Source of the DNA: JBCCGE01 sp039029455
Lineage (GTDB): Bacteria; Pseudomonadota; Gammaproteobacteria; Arenicellales; Poriferihabitantaceae
DNA length: 64,000 bases
Assembly (NCBI GenBank): GCA_039029455.1
Contig: JBCCGE010000003.1
Span: 1 to 64,000, forward strand
Direction of reading: 5' to 3'
The notes below the pieces were generated by a model. The model had not been told where the DNA came from, searched no databases, and worked only from the letters and a program-made list of their open reading frames with translations. The translations under genes were made by a program, and so were the position numbers. Below are positions 1 to 8,897 of the stretch, in pieces (the stretch's first letter is position 1; each line of letters begins with the position of its first letter).

Positions 1-1
1 A

Positions 2-91
2 GATGAGGCTCGTTTTGTCTGCAACGCCTTGGCTCCCGCTGAGATCACGCGGGTGCTTATCGACGAAGGGCAGCACTGCATGCGCGTGGTT
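2..91 (+). pseudogene. nusA: NusA KH-domain fragment (partial, broken)
   Basis: Frame 2 from base 2 reads about 30 residues that fit the KH region of the transcription factor NusA, including FVCNALAPAEI, then IDEGQHCMRVV. In E. coli NusA the matching stretch is FVINAMAPADV followed by VVDEDKHTMDI. The match stops at about base 91, just where NusA should continue into its conserved IGR-GQNVRLASQL part. Beyond that the frame holds no NusA-like sequence, and a PerM-like frame takes over. So this is the 3'-truncated end of a nusA piece running off the left edge. Whether the break is biological or an assembly join cannot be told from here. Confidence 0.65.
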
Positions 92-93
92 GG

Positions 94-816
94 GAACGAT
101 ATCCGGATTTGTTCTCACAGGACCAGGTACAGGAATTAATCGGCAGTATGCGCACTGAACTTACCGATTTCGGCCAACGAATCGTAACGACTTCGTTAGC
201 CAGCGCCGCCAGCATTATCACGGTCATCATATACGTGATCCTGATGCCCATCCTAGTGTTTTTCTTTCTCAAGGATAAAGCCAGAATCATTAACTGGTTC
301 AAAAGCCTGATGCCGGCGGACAATCAGCTTGCACTTCGTGTTTGGAAGGATGTCGATCTTCAGATCGGTAATTACATACGCGGCAAGTTCTGGGAAATTC
401 TGATTGTATGGCTGGCGACTTTTCTCACGTTCAGCTATCTGGACCTGCAGTTTGCAATGCTGCTCGCTGTGCTTGTTGGACTGTCGGTTCTGATTCCCTA
501 TGTTGGCGCCGCAGTGGTTACCGTGCCCGTGGTGATCATTGCGTGGTTTCAATGGGGATGGAGCGGTGATTTCTTCACTCTGGTTGCAGCCTATCTAGTA
601 ATCCAGGCCCTCGATGGAAATTTGCTGGTACCGATTCTGTTCTCTGAAGTTGTCAATATTCATCCCGTAGCAATCATAGTAGCTGTGCTTTTTTTCGGCG
701 GCATCTGGGGCACCTGGGGTATCTTTTTCGCCATACCTCTGGCGACTTTGGTACAGGCGGTTATTATTGCCTGGCCCAAATCGACCTCTGCAGACGGTGA
801 ATCTGCGCCAGGCTGA
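94..816 (+). CDS. AI-2E family transporter (PerM/YhhT), 5'-truncated
   Basis: This is the C-terminal two-thirds of a polytopic inner-membrane protein of the AI-2E/PerM exporter family. The readable part begins around ERYPDLFSQDQV and runs about 240 residues, against about 350 in full-length members. Family features are the long hydrophobic segments, the VLMPILVFFFLKD helix, the ALDGNLLVPILFSEVV signature and the final GIWGTWGIFFAIPLA helix. The N-terminal helices are absent: this frame has a stop at 40-42, and the DNA before about base 91 encodes a NusA piece instead. A TTG at 109 is a formal start, but upstream residues still look PerM-like. Substrate unknown. Confidence 0.8.
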   Translation, partial: ERYPDLFSQDQVQELIGSMRTELTDFGQRIVTTSLASAASIITVIIYVILMPILVFFFLKDKARIINWFKSLMPADNQLALRVWKDVDLQIGNYIRGKFWEILIVWLATFLTFSYLDLQFAMLLAVLVGLSVLIPYVGAAVVTVPVVIIAWFQWGWSGDFFTLVAAYLVIQALDGNLLVPILFSEVVNIHPVAIIVAVLFFGGIWGTWGIFFAIPLATLVQAVIIAWPKSTSADGESAPG

Positions 817-916
817 CTTCACCACCACTATCCCCTTGCGTCGTCTGACGGCGACATTTTCAGAACAACCGACAGTCCGAATCTGACCAATTCCTGTTGG
901 GTGATACACTTTCACC

Positions 917-941
917 GATCCTTGTTTCGGATCTCTTTTTT
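917..941 (+). terminator. Rho-independent terminator after perM
   Basis: GATCC (917-921) pairs with GGATC (929-933) across a 7-base loop and is followed by TCTTTTTT. It lies 100 bp downstream of the transporter stop codon. The stem is short, so efficiency is uncertain. Confidence 0.45.
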
Positions 942-1039
942 AGCAGTAACCTCCTTCACAACTGTAGCGCGGAAATTGAAACATTTGGCTTTATATCGGT
1001 TGATAACCCACTCTGTTAAAACTTCCCGGGGGTTCTGTC

Positions 1040-1354
1040 ATTAAATTCGTCTACAGTGCGGGCTCTCTGGTTGACGCAAGATTGTTGCTGGATCAGCTGA
1101 CATCATGCGGTATTGAAGCCGAATTGCAAAACGAGAACCAGATTGGTGGCCTAGGCGAACTTCCCGTGACTTATCCAGAGGTGTGGGTGCTGCGAGACGG
1201 TGACGAGTCAAGGGCACGTCAGATCGTCGAGCGCTTTGAACGCCAGACTGAGGGTGAACCGGTAGTATGCACAACCTGCGGAGAACCAAACCCCTCGACG
1301 TTTGAGATCTGCTGGCAGTGCAACCAATTGCTGGATTCAGCCCGGCTGATCTGA
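1040..1354 (+). CDS. DUF2007 domain protein with C-terminal zinc ribbon
   Basis: A small cytoplasmic protein of about 104 residues. The N-terminal 70 residues match DUF2007 (putative signal-transducing protein): a KFVYSAGSLVDARLLLDQL opening, then GGLGELPVTYPEVWV. The C-terminus carries CTTCGEPNPSTFEICWQC, a CxxC-x12-CxxC zinc ribbon. The conserved opening starts at an ATT codon at 1040, preceded 7 bases earlier by GGGGGT. No ATG, GTG or TTG precedes the conserved residues in frame, and a TTG at 1082 would delete 14 conserved residues. I therefore chose the rare ATT start. The gene ends 15 bp before mrcB and may be co-transcribed with it. Function unknown. Confidence 0.75.
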   Translation: MKFVYSAGSLVDARLLLDQLTSCGIEAELQNENQIGGLGELPVTYPEVWVLRDGDESRARQIVERFERQTEGEPVVCTTCGEPNPSTFEICWQCNQLLDSARLI

Positions 1355-1369
1355 CGAATCTCAAGGGTC

Positions 1370-3742
1370 ATGGCTCGTAAAAAACGAAAAGCTCGCCGAA
1401 CCCGCCCGTACAGCGGGCCCGGTTTTTTTCGCTTTCTGCTTCCGCGTTTACTGCTTGCCTGCGTGCTCATTGTTGCCGGTTTTGGTGCCTATATCGATCG
1501 TGAGATACGTTCGCGATTTGATTCCAATATTCACGCTCAGCCAGCAACCGTATTCGCTCGACCTACAGAGCTTTATGCCGGATTACCGCTGAACGCCCGC
1601 AGCCTGTCCAACAGTCTGGTGTCGCGCGGATATCGATCCGTCAATCAGATTTCGGCACCCGGACAGGTTGTGCGCAAAGGCAATTTGATGGATGTCTACC
1701 TGCGTTCGACCGTACTCGACACTGAAACGTTACCGGCCACACCGGTCCGACTCGAATTTTCCGAGAACAGCCTTCAAAAGATTATTTCTCATCGCGATGG
1801 TGCTGCACTGGACTCGGTGTTCTTGGATGCTGAACGTATCGGCACGCTGCAGCTTGGCTCTTATGAAGACCGTATCTCACTGAAACTGCACGAGATGCCG
1901 GAGCTTCTTGTTCGCGCGCTTTTGATAATGGAAGACCGCAACTTCGAGACCCATATCGGTCTGGACTTTAGCGCAATTATCCGTGCATTGTGGAACAACC
2001 TGCGAAGTGGCGAAGCGCTGCAGGGCGGCTCAACACTGACGCAACAGTTGGTCAAGAACCTGTTTTTAACGCCTCAACGAACGCTGTCACGTAAAGCTCT
2101 TGAAGCGGTGATGGCGGTCGTCATGGAGTTGCGCTACAGCAAGTCCGAAATTCTGACTTTGTATGTGAACGAAATATTTCTCGGTCAGTCCGGTAACCGG
2201 GCTGTCCACGGATTTGCACTCGCTAGCGAGTTTTACTTCGGCCGTCCTCTTTCCAGCTTGCAGTTGCACGAGACAGCGATGCTGGTTGGCATGATTCCGG
2301 CACCGTCTTATTACAACCCTCGGCGACATCCTGAACGCGCCTTGGGTCGGAGAAACCTTGTTCTGAAAACCTTGTCGGAGTTTGACGCTATCAATGCGCT
2401 TACGGCGGCAAATCTCTCAGAAAAGCCGCTCGGGGTTATCAAAACCCGAAACACGGAAAGCACTCGATTTCCCGCCTATGTCGACTATTTGCACCGACAG
2501 CTTCGGCAATATTTTTCTGATGATGTGCTGCGCTCAGATGGCTTAAAACTGTTCACATCACTCGACCTGCGCATTCAACAAGCTGCACAACAGTCTCTGT
2601 CGACATCGCTCGCTGAACTGGACGCGTCCCGCGGTTTGAAGAAAGGCACACTTCAGGGGGCCGCGGTTGTTGTCGACATCGCTAACGGCGAAATCCTGTC
2701 GATTGTTGGTGACCGAACTGCAGGCTACTCCGGTTTCAATCGGGCTGTCGATGCCCACCGGCCCGTGGGTTCACTGATAAAGCCCTTTGTTTATCTAACC
2801 GCGCTGGAACAGCCCCGTCACTACTCTTTGGCCACTGTACTTGAGGATACTCCACTAACCGTCGAGCCTCGAAACGGCAAGCCCTGGTCACCTCAGAACT
2901 ACGACAAGGACTATCGCGGGTCCACGATGGCGATCGATGCTCTTGTGCACTCCTATAATGTGCCTACAGTTCGCCTGGGGCTTCAACTGGGCGTCGATTC
3001 AGTTGTTGATACCCTGCAGCGACTGGGCTCGGAACGTAGCATCGATGAATACCCGTCCACACTGCTGGGCGCCAGCGAGCATTCACCCCTCGAAATGGCA
3101 CAGATATACCAGCCAGTGGCCAATCACGGCGTGCGCGTTCCACTGCGATCTATCCGTCAGATCACCACCGCACGTAACAAGCCTATCGCTCGCTTTCCGG
3201 TAAACGCCCGTCGAGTCATCAAAGAAGACAGCGCCTTTCTTCTCAACTATGCCATGCAACAGGTGGTTAGCCGCGGCACCGCTGCCCGAGCGGGTGCCGC
3301 TTTTTCGACGAAACTGCAGCTGGCCGGTAAAACCGGCACCACCGATAATTATCGCGACAGCTGGTTTGCAGGATACAGCGGCAATATTCTCACCGTAGTC
3401 TGGGTCGGTCGTGATGACAACAAACCGACAGGCCTCACCGGATCCAGCGGTGCTCTGCGGGTATGGACAGAAATCATGAAAACGATAAACCTTGAGCCCA
3501 ATCATTGGATTGACTCCGAACGCATCCGGTTTCTTTCCGTAGACTCTCAAACCGGGCTTCGGGCCGGGGGCGCATGCGAAGCACCAGCGAATATACCGTT
3601 TGTGAACGGTTACCAACCCACCCAGTCGGCGCCATGCGCTGGTCTGATCGGACAGGTGCAGAACTGGTTCAATATCAGAACAATAGATTCAGTTGAGCTG
3701 TCGGCGCCCACATCTCAATCCGTCGAGAGCCGAAACAACTAG
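1370..3742 (+). CDS. mrcB: Penicillin-binding protein 1B (bifunctional glycosyltransferase/transpeptidase)
   Basis: Class A PBP that polymerises lipid II and cross-links peptidoglycan at the periplasmic face of the inner membrane. It has a basic cytoplasmic tail (1-20), one membrane anchor (about 21-41) and a UB2H-like region (about 60-150). The GT51 domain has the catalytic Glu in MEDRNF (E188) and GGSTLTQQ (from 219). The transpeptidase domain has SLIK (nucleophile S468, K471), SYN (528-530) and KTGT (654-657). The length of 790 residues is normal for PBP1b, and all catalytic motifs are intact. PBP1b needs the outer-membrane activator LpoB in E. coli; none is visible here. The stop overlaps the convergent BrkB gene's stop. 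Confidence 0.96.
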   Translation: MARKKRKARRTRPYSGPGFFRFLLPRLLLACVLIVAGFGAYIDREIRSRFDSNIHAQPATVFARPTELYAGLPLNARSLSNSLVSRGYRSVNQISAPGQVVRKGNLMDVYLRSTVLDTETLPATPVRLEFSENSLQKIISHRDGAALDSVFLDAERIGTLQLGSYEDRISLKLHEMPELLVRALLIMEDRNFETHIGLDFSAIIRALWNNLRSGEALQGGSTLTQQLVKNLFLTPQRTLSRKALEAVMAVVMELRYSKSEILTLYVNEIFLGQSGNRAVHGFALASEFYFGRPLSSLQLHETAMLVGMIPAPSYYNPRRHPERALGRRNLVLKTLSEFDAINALTAANLSEKPLGVIKTRNTESTRFPAYVDYLHRQLRQYFSDDVLRSDGLKLFTSLDLRIQQAAQQSLSTSLAELDASRGLKKGTLQGAAVVVDIANGEILSIVGDRTAGYSGFNRAVDAHRPVGSLIKPFVYLTALEQPRHYSLATVLEDTPLTVEPRNGKPWSPQNYDKDYRGSTMAIDALVHSYNVPTVRLGLQLGVDSVVDTLQRLGSERSIDEYPSTLLGASEHSPLEMAQIYQPVANHGVRVPLRSIRQITTARNKPIARFPVNARRVIKEDSAFLLNYAMQQVVSRGTAARAGAAFSTKLQLAGKTGTTDNYRDSWFAGYSGNILTVVWVGRDDNKPTGLTGSSGALRVWTEIMKTINLEPNHWIDSERIRFLSVDSQTGLRAGGACEAPANIPFVNGYQPTQSAPCAGLIGQVQNWFNIRTIDSVELSAPTSQSVESRNN

Positions 3743-4608
3743 TACTCTACTGCTGCTGTTCGGTCTGTCAGCGTTGCACACACCTCTGCACCGACAAGCA
3801 ACACAAGCCAGGATAAATACACCCAAACTAAAAATATCGGCACCGTGGACAAAGCGCCATAGATCAGCTGATACGAGTTGAAATTCAATATGTAATACCC
3901 GAAACCGAGTTTGGCGAGTTCAAAAAGTACTGTGGCTAACAGACCGGCAATAAAGGCATGTCTAACCTCTATTTCCCGGTTCGGTATTGCGAGGTAGAAC
4001 AGCATAAAGGCGACCAGTTCAAGCAAAACCGGCAGATAGCGAAGCAGGAACCGTGTAATTCCCGCCAGAATGGCCGTATCCGAGAAGACCGTCATCGACA
4101 GCAGTGCCGAGCTCATAGACAGACTGATCACAATCAACAGCGGTCCAAGCGAGATCACAGACCAGTAGACCATCAGGCGTTGAATCCACGGTCTGCCCCG
4201 AGTCACCCGCCAGATGTCGTTGAAAGCGTCTTCTATAGTCGACAACAAAAACAGACTGCTCAACAGCAGCAGAACCAGGCCCAGTGCTGTCAGCTTGCCG
4301 GCTTTGCTGGAAAACTCCAGCAAATACCGCTCTACCGCGTCTCCTGCCGCCGGTACAAAGTTACGAAACACAAACTTTTCCAGCGATCCGGACCAGGTCT
4401 CGAATACGGGAAACAACGACAACATAGAGAAAATAACCGTAATTAGCGGCACCAATGCCAGCACGGTAGTGAAGGAAAGCGCAGAGGCCACCCTGAATAT
4501 TCTGTCCTGACGAAAGCGCTTACCCAGTTGCCGGAGGAAATCCAGGCCACGGTCAAACCGCTCGAATAAATCCTTGCCGATAATGTTGTCTGAGGTGTTG
4601 GTAGCCAT
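3739..4608 (-). CDS. YihY/BrkB family inner-membrane protein
   Basis: A polytopic membrane protein of about 289 residues in the YihY/virulence-factor-BrkB (UPF0761) family. Several long hydrophobic segments are visible, together with the family pattern FRVASALSFTTVLALVPL near the N-terminus and STIEDAFNDIWRV in the middle. The start MATNTSDN at 4608 is preferred to an ATG eight codons upstream, because family members begin shortly before the amphipathic FLRQLGKRFRQDR segment. Members are often called ribonuclease BN in old annotation, which is not supported. Biochemical function unknown. It converges on mrcB with overlapping stop codons. Confidence 0.85.
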   Translation of the reverse strand: MATNTSDNIIGKDLFERFDRGLDFLRQLGKRFRQDRIFRVASALSFTTVLALVPLITVIFSMLSLFPVFETWSGSLEKFVFRNFVPAAGDAVERYLLEFSSKAGKLTALGLVLLLLSSLFLLSTIEDAFNDIWRVTRGRPWIQRLMVYWSVISLGPLLIVISLSMSSALLSMTVFSDTAILAGITRFLLRYLPVLLELVAFMLFYLAIPNREIEVRHAFIAGLLATVLFELAKLGFGYYILNFNSYQLIYGALSTVPIFLVWVYLSWLVLLVGAEVCATLTDRTAAVEY

Positions 4609-4667
4609 TACCATGGCAGTATAGCAAGGCACTCAGATCCTTAGAATCGATTTGATCACTCGTCACC

Positions 4668-5012
4668 ATGGTAACGATCTATCACAATCCCCGCTGTTCC
4701 AAATCACGGTCGACGCTGTCCTTGTTGCAGGACACCGGTCTCGAAATTACTGTAATCAGGTATCTGGATACGCCCCCGACGGCGGTTGAGATATCCGAAC
4801 TGTGCACCAGACTGGGTCTTAGTGTACGAGAGATAATCCGCAGCAGTGAGTCCGCCTATAAGGAGTTGTCACTGGAAAACTCTGAGCACTCTGAAACGAG
4901 CCTTTGCCAGATCATCAGCGACAATCCGATCCTGATGCAGCGACCTATCGTTGTAAATGGCGCTCGGGCAGCTATCGGCCGTCCACCGGAATCGGTGCTG
5001 GAAATTCTCTGA
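4668..5012 (+). CDS. arsC: Arsenate reductase, ArsC family (glutaredoxin type)
   Basis: A 114-residue cytoplasmic thioredoxin-fold protein. The catalytic Cys is in NPRCSKSR (C10). Three arginines, R58, R92 and R105, match E. coli R60, R94 and R107 that bind arsenate. This supports true glutathione/glutaredoxin-dependent arsenate reductase rather than an Spx or YffB relative. No arsB, arsR or acr3 lies nearby, so it is not part of a visible arsenic operon. It is divergent from the BrkB-like gene and converges on gyrB. Confidence 0.9.
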   Translation: MVTIYHNPRCSKSRSTLSLLQDTGLEITVIRYLDTPPTAVEISELCTRLGLSVREIIRSSESAYKELSLENSEHSETSLCQIISDNPILMQRPIVVNGARAAIGRPPESVLEIL

Positions 5013-5071
5013 CTTTTGTCTCTTCAGTTACTTGGAAAATGTCCGGGCCTGTCGGTATTGAGTGGTCCTTA

Positions 5072-7471
5072 TCAGACATCAAGATTAGAAACAGCAAACG
5101 CATTTTTCTCAATAAATTCCCGTCGCGGTTCTACCTGATCACCCATTAACGTGGTAAACGTTTCGTCTGCACCAATTGCATCTTCGATGGTCACCTTAAG
5201 CAAACGCCGCACATCCGGGTCCATTGTGGTTTCCCACAACTGTTCCGGATTCATCTCGCCCAGTCCTTTATAACGCTGCATGCTAAAACCCTTTCTGGCG
5301 CGGGCCAGTGTCCACTCTACCGCCTCATGGAAACGTTCGGTTTTTTGTTCAGATTCACCCCAGCGTGCGGTAATACCCTCTGATTCCAACTGCTGAATTC
5401 GGCTGGCGAAGGCAATCATGGTTCGATACTCAGCACTCTCGAACAAACTGAACGGCACGGTCGTGTTGTCCTGAAGGCCGTATTGGTGCTTGGTAACGGT
5501 AAGCTCGCCGGCATCAATAGTGGACTCGACAGAATACCGTACGATTTCATCCTGATCTGCGTTGAGCGATTCCTGCAAGGATTCCACGAGCGCTGACAAA
5601 CGATCTTCTGTCGCCAGATCTTCCGCTACTACCGGATTTATAGTTAACAACGCCTGCAATACATCTTTGCTGTATCGTCGCGACAGACGCGCAATGGTTT
5701 TGTCAGTCGATTGCTGATCTGCGATCAATGACTTCAGTTCGGTTCCGGTAATCTCTCGTCCATCTCCTATCGACAAAAGACCCTTCTGTGCCGCACTGTC
5801 GAGCAAATACGATGCCATTTCCTGGTCGTCTTTGATGTAAGTTTCTTTCTTTTTTGCTGTAAGTTTATACAGCGGTGGCTGAGCGATATAAATGTATCCT
5901 CTCTCAAGTAGCTCGGGCATCTGTCGATAAAAAAACGTCAGCAGAAGTGTGCGAATATGCGATCCGTCCACATCTGCGTCGGTCATGATTATGATGCGAT
6001 GATAACGAAGCTTACTGACATCGAAATCATCTTTGCCGATACCGGTGCCAAGCGCCGTTATCAACACAGTAACCTCATCCGAAGTCAGCATCTTGTCGAA
6101 GCGGGCTTTTTCAACATTCAGTATTTTTCCCTTTAACGGCAGTATGGCCTGAAACTTTCGATCTCTGGCCTGCTTGGCACTACCGCCTGCAGAATCGCCC
6201 TCTACCAGATAGATTTCGCACAGTGCCGGATCTTTCTCCTGACAATCCGCGAGCTTGCCGGGCAAACCTCCCAGATCCAGAGCATTTTTCCGCCGTGTCA
6301 TTTCGCGAGCCTTTCGCGCGGCTTCCCGCGCCCTGGCCGAATCTACAATCCGACTGGCAATGGTTTTTGCCTCACTCGGGTTCTCCATAAGGAAGTTACC
6401 CAGCGACTCCGCTACCAGCTGCTCGACAACGCCCTTGACCTCAGAGGACACCAGTTTGTCTTTGGTCTGAGATGAAAACTTGGGATCGGCCACCTTTACC
6501 GACAATACTGCTGTTACCCCTTCCCTGCAGTCGTCACCACTCAACGTAACCTTCTCTTTTTTGGCCAATCCGAGTTCGTTGACATAACCGTTCAAAGTCC
6601 GCGTCATGGCCCCCCTGAGCCCGGCCAGATGTGTTCCACCATCGCTCTGAGGGATATTGTTGGTGTAACAGTACGTGTTCTCCTGATAGGAGTCGTTCCA
6701 CTGCATCGCCAATTCGATCTGAACACCGTCCCTTTCCCCGAGCATACTGAAGACTGTTGGGTGGAGCGCATTCTTTTTCTGATTGAGATGACGGACAAAC
6801 GCTGCGATACCGCCCTCATACTCGAAGACATCGGTCTGATCCTGACGCTCGTCACTTAATTCAATTCGGATTCCGGAATTGAGAAAAGACAGCTCTCGCA
6901 AACGTTTGGCCAGTATTTCATAGTGATACTTTACCTGGCTGAATGTCTGGTGACTGGCCATGAAAGTAACGGCTGTACCGGTTGCGTCGGTGTCTGCAAT
7001 CACTTGCAGCGGACCGACCGGATCACCCATGACATATTCCTGTTGATGGATTTTCCCATCCCTGTGGATAGTCAGCGTCAGTTTTTCGGACAGAGCGTTG
7101 ACAACAGATACCCCGACTCCATGGAGACCACCGGAAACCTTGTAGGAATTCTGGTCGAATTTACCGCCAGCGTGCAAAACCGTCATTATGACCTCTGCTG
7201 CGCTTTTTCCACCTTCGTCTTCCAGCACACCTGTCGGTATTCCGCGCCCATCGTCCTTTACGGTTATAGATTCATCCGCATGGATGGTGACCTTGATCGC
7301 CTTGCAATACCCGGCCAGAGCCTCGTCTATTGCGTTGTCCACCACCTCAAACACCATGTGATGCAAACCGGTTCCGTCGTCGGTATCACCGATATACATC
7401 CCGGGCCGTTTTCGCACTGCGTCCAGTCCTTTGAGGACCTTGATACTGCTGGAATCGTATTCTTCTGACAT
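5072..7471 (-). CDS. gyrB: DNA gyrase subunit B
   Basis: The ATPase subunit of DNA gyrase, which introduces negative supercoils together with GyrA. It is a full-length protein of 799 residues. The N-terminal GHKL ATPase has VDNAIDEALAG and GGLHGVGVSVVNALS. The Toprim domain has EGDSAGGSAKQ (near residue 424) and the metal-binding DADVDGSHI (near 500). The C-terminus has QRYKGLGEMNPEQLWETTM and the expected gammaproteobacterial insert of about 165 residues. It lies downstream of dnaN with recF missing and two parS sites between. The ATG start gives the standard MSEEYDSSSIKVLKGLDAVRKRP-type opening. Confidence 0.98.
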   Translation of the reverse strand: MSEEYDSSSIKVLKGLDAVRKRPGMYIGDTDDGTGLHHMVFEVVDNAIDEALAGYCKAIKVTIHADESITVKDDGRGIPTGVLEDEGGKSAAEVIMTVLHAGGKFDQNSYKVSGGLHGVGVSVVNALSEKLTLTIHRDGKIHQQEYVMGDPVGPLQVIADTDATGTAVTFMASHQTFSQVKYHYEILAKRLRELSFLNSGIRIELSDERQDQTDVFEYEGGIAAFVRHLNQKKNALHPTVFSMLGERDGVQIELAMQWNDSYQENTYCYTNNIPQSDGGTHLAGLRGAMTRTLNGYVNELGLAKKEKVTLSGDDCREGVTAVLSVKVADPKFSSQTKDKLVSSEVKGVVEQLVAESLGNFLMENPSEAKTIASRIVDSARAREAARKAREMTRRKNALDLGGLPGKLADCQEKDPALCEIYLVEGDSAGGSAKQARDRKFQAILPLKGKILNVEKARFDKMLTSDEVTVLITALGTGIGKDDFDVSKLRYHRIIIMTDADVDGSHIRTLLLTFFYRQMPELLERGYIYIAQPPLYKLTAKKKETYIKDDQEMASYLLDSAAQKGLLSIGDGREITGTELKSLIADQQSTDKTIARLSRRYSKDVLQALLTINPVVAEDLATEDRLSALVESLQESLNADQDEIVRYSVESTIDAGELTVTKHQYGLQDNTTVPFSLFESAEYRTMIAFASRIQQLESEGITARWGESEQKTERFHEAVEWTLARARKGFSMQRYKGLGEMNPEQLWETTMDPDVRRLLKVTIEDAIGADETFTTLMGDQVEPRREFIEKNAFAVSNLDV

Positions 7472-7654
7472 TTTCAGAGAAGTGTGAATTTAGTGCGTAA
7501 TTGTATCACAAACCGGTCTAGTTCCATGCTCTCTGAATCTTAAAAAACCAATTAAAATCAACTAGTTGCATGTACTGCCCGAGTCTATTAAGCCTTCCTC
7601 TCAATTTGACAGCTGAAAGTCTCCATCAATCTAGATTTCGCCCCGCCGATCCAC

Positions 7655-7670
7655 TGTTTCACGTGAAACA
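7655..7670. promoter_or_regulatory. parS centromere site 1
   Basis: TGTTTCACGTGAAACA, a perfect 16-bp palindrome identical to the conserved parS sequence bound by chromosomal ParB (Spo0J). It sits between dnaN and gyrB, within about 1.5 kb of the candidate origin, as expected for ParABS. The parAB genes themselves are not in the window. Confidence 0.93.
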
Positions 7671-7732
7671 TTCGTCCTGTTTGTTCTGGTAAGTTTCGCG
7701 ATTTTTATATTCGATTGATCAGTGCTATAAAG

Positions 7733-7748
7733 TGTTTCACGTGAAACA
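7733..7748. promoter_or_regulatory. parS centromere site 2
   Basis: A second perfect copy of TGTTTCACGTGAAACA, with its start 78 bp from the start of the first. It abuts the dnaN terminator hairpin. Between the two sites the DNA is A+T-rich. The remaining gyrB-dnaN gap (7472-7793) shows no gene. Confidence 0.93.
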
Positions 7749-7769
7749 AAAAAGCCGGCTGCGCCGGCT
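7747..7769 (-). terminator. Rho-independent terminator of dnaN
   Basis: AGCCGGC (7753-7759) pairs perfectly with GCCGGCT (7763-7769) around a 3-base loop. Read on the minus strand, the stem is followed by a run of six T. It lies 25 bp beyond the dnaN stop. Its T-tract runs into parS site 2. It implies that gyrB has its own promoter. Confidence 0.85.
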
Positions 7770-7793
7770 CTTTACGTAGCATCTCTCCGTCTA

Positions 7794-8897
7794 TCAGATT
7801 CTCATCGGCATGATGAGCCAGACTGACCTCGGATCGTCATTTTGTCGAATAATAGAAATACCATCATTTCCCTGTAGATGGAGGTCGATACTCTCTCCCC
7901 CCGCGACTTTTGCAGCATCAATAAGATAACCTACATTATATCCCGTCTCGATCTTGCCCCCTTCGTGGTTTATTTCCATTTCCTCAACAGCTTCTTCCTG
8001 TTCTGGGTTATTGGCAGTGATCCGTAACGTATTGTCTTCCAGGGTCAGCTTGACACCTCTAAACCGGTCCGTCGTCAATACTGCAGCTCTGTTCATAGTG
8101 TCGATAAACGTCGTCCGGTCCAGCGATACAGTCGTCTCCATGGTCGTTTCGAGAACACCTTTAAATTCAGGGAATTTCCCATCGATAAGCTTTGTAATCA
8201 AAACGGTATCGCCTTTACTCAGCTTGAGGTGGTTTTTATTGATCTCCACAGTGACCTCTGAATCATCGTCTCCGCCGACAAATCGATTAATCTCTGCTAT
8301 TGCTTTTCGGGGCACAATAAGTTGCCGCGTATCGTTTATCGATAGATCGATATCCACATCACTTTGAGCCAGCCGATGTCCGTCGGTCGCGATCGCCCTC
8401 AGATTGTTCTGACTGAGTTCAAATAAAACGCCGTTAAGGTAGTAACGAACATCCTGAACCGCCATCGCGAATGCTGTTTTATCAAGCAACCGTTTTAGTA
8501 CGCTCTGATCTATTTTGAATCGCTCTTCCCAGTTTCCAATTTCGATTCTGGGAAAGTCATCTGCAGGCAGTGTTTTCAATGTGTATCGGCTTCGCCCGGA
8601 CGTTACTACAACGTTTTCTTTATCCAGTTTGAGGGAGATGTCTGCATTTTCAGGCAACATGCGGACAATATCCTGAATTTTACGGGAAGATACGGTGAAG
8701 ACACCGTCATCGCCGGCAACCTTATTCACCGATTCCGTTATTTCAACTTCCAGATCTGTCCCGACCATTTTTAGAACCCCGGCTTCTACACTAAAAAACA
8801 GATTTGCCAGAATTGGAAGGGTTTGTCTTTTTTCAACAACACTACTAACCAGATTGAGAGAAGGCAGTATGTCAGATCGGTTTACTTTAATTTTCAT
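7794..8897 (-). CDS. dnaN: DNA polymerase III beta subunit (sliding clamp)
   Basis: The ring-shaped processivity clamp of the replicative polymerase. The length of 367 residues is typical (E. coli has 366). The opening MKIKVNRSDILPSLNLVSSV, the middle RYYLNGVLFEL and RAIATDGHRLA, and the ending SVWLIMPMRI are family hallmarks at clamp domain boundaries and the hydrophobic cleft. It is co-oriented with dnaA upstream, separated by the 226-bp candidate origin, and ends in a clear terminator. Confidence 0.97.
   Translation of the reverse strand: MKIKVNRSDILPSLNLVSSVVEKRQTLPILANLFFSVEAGVLKMVGTDLEVEITESVNKVAGDDGVFTVSSRKIQDIVRMLPENADISLKLDKENVVVTSGRSRYTLKTLPADDFPRIEIGNWEERFKIDQSVLKRLLDKTAFAMAVQDVRYYLNGVLFELSQNNLRAIATDGHRLAQSDVDIDLSINDTRQLIVPRKAIAEINRFVGGDDDSEVTVEINKNHLKLSKGDTVLITKLIDGKFPEFKGVLETTMETTVSLDRTTFIDTMNRAAVLTTDRFRGVKLTLEDNTLRITANNPEQEEAVEEMEINHEGGKIETGYNVGYLIDAAKVAGGESIDLHLQGNDGISIIRQNDDPRSVWLIMPMRI

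Noticed and set aside
3958..4446. 162-codon forward frame
   Set aside because: It is the antisense shadow of the BrkB-like gene, with a highly Gln/Arg-rich, non-protein-like composition.
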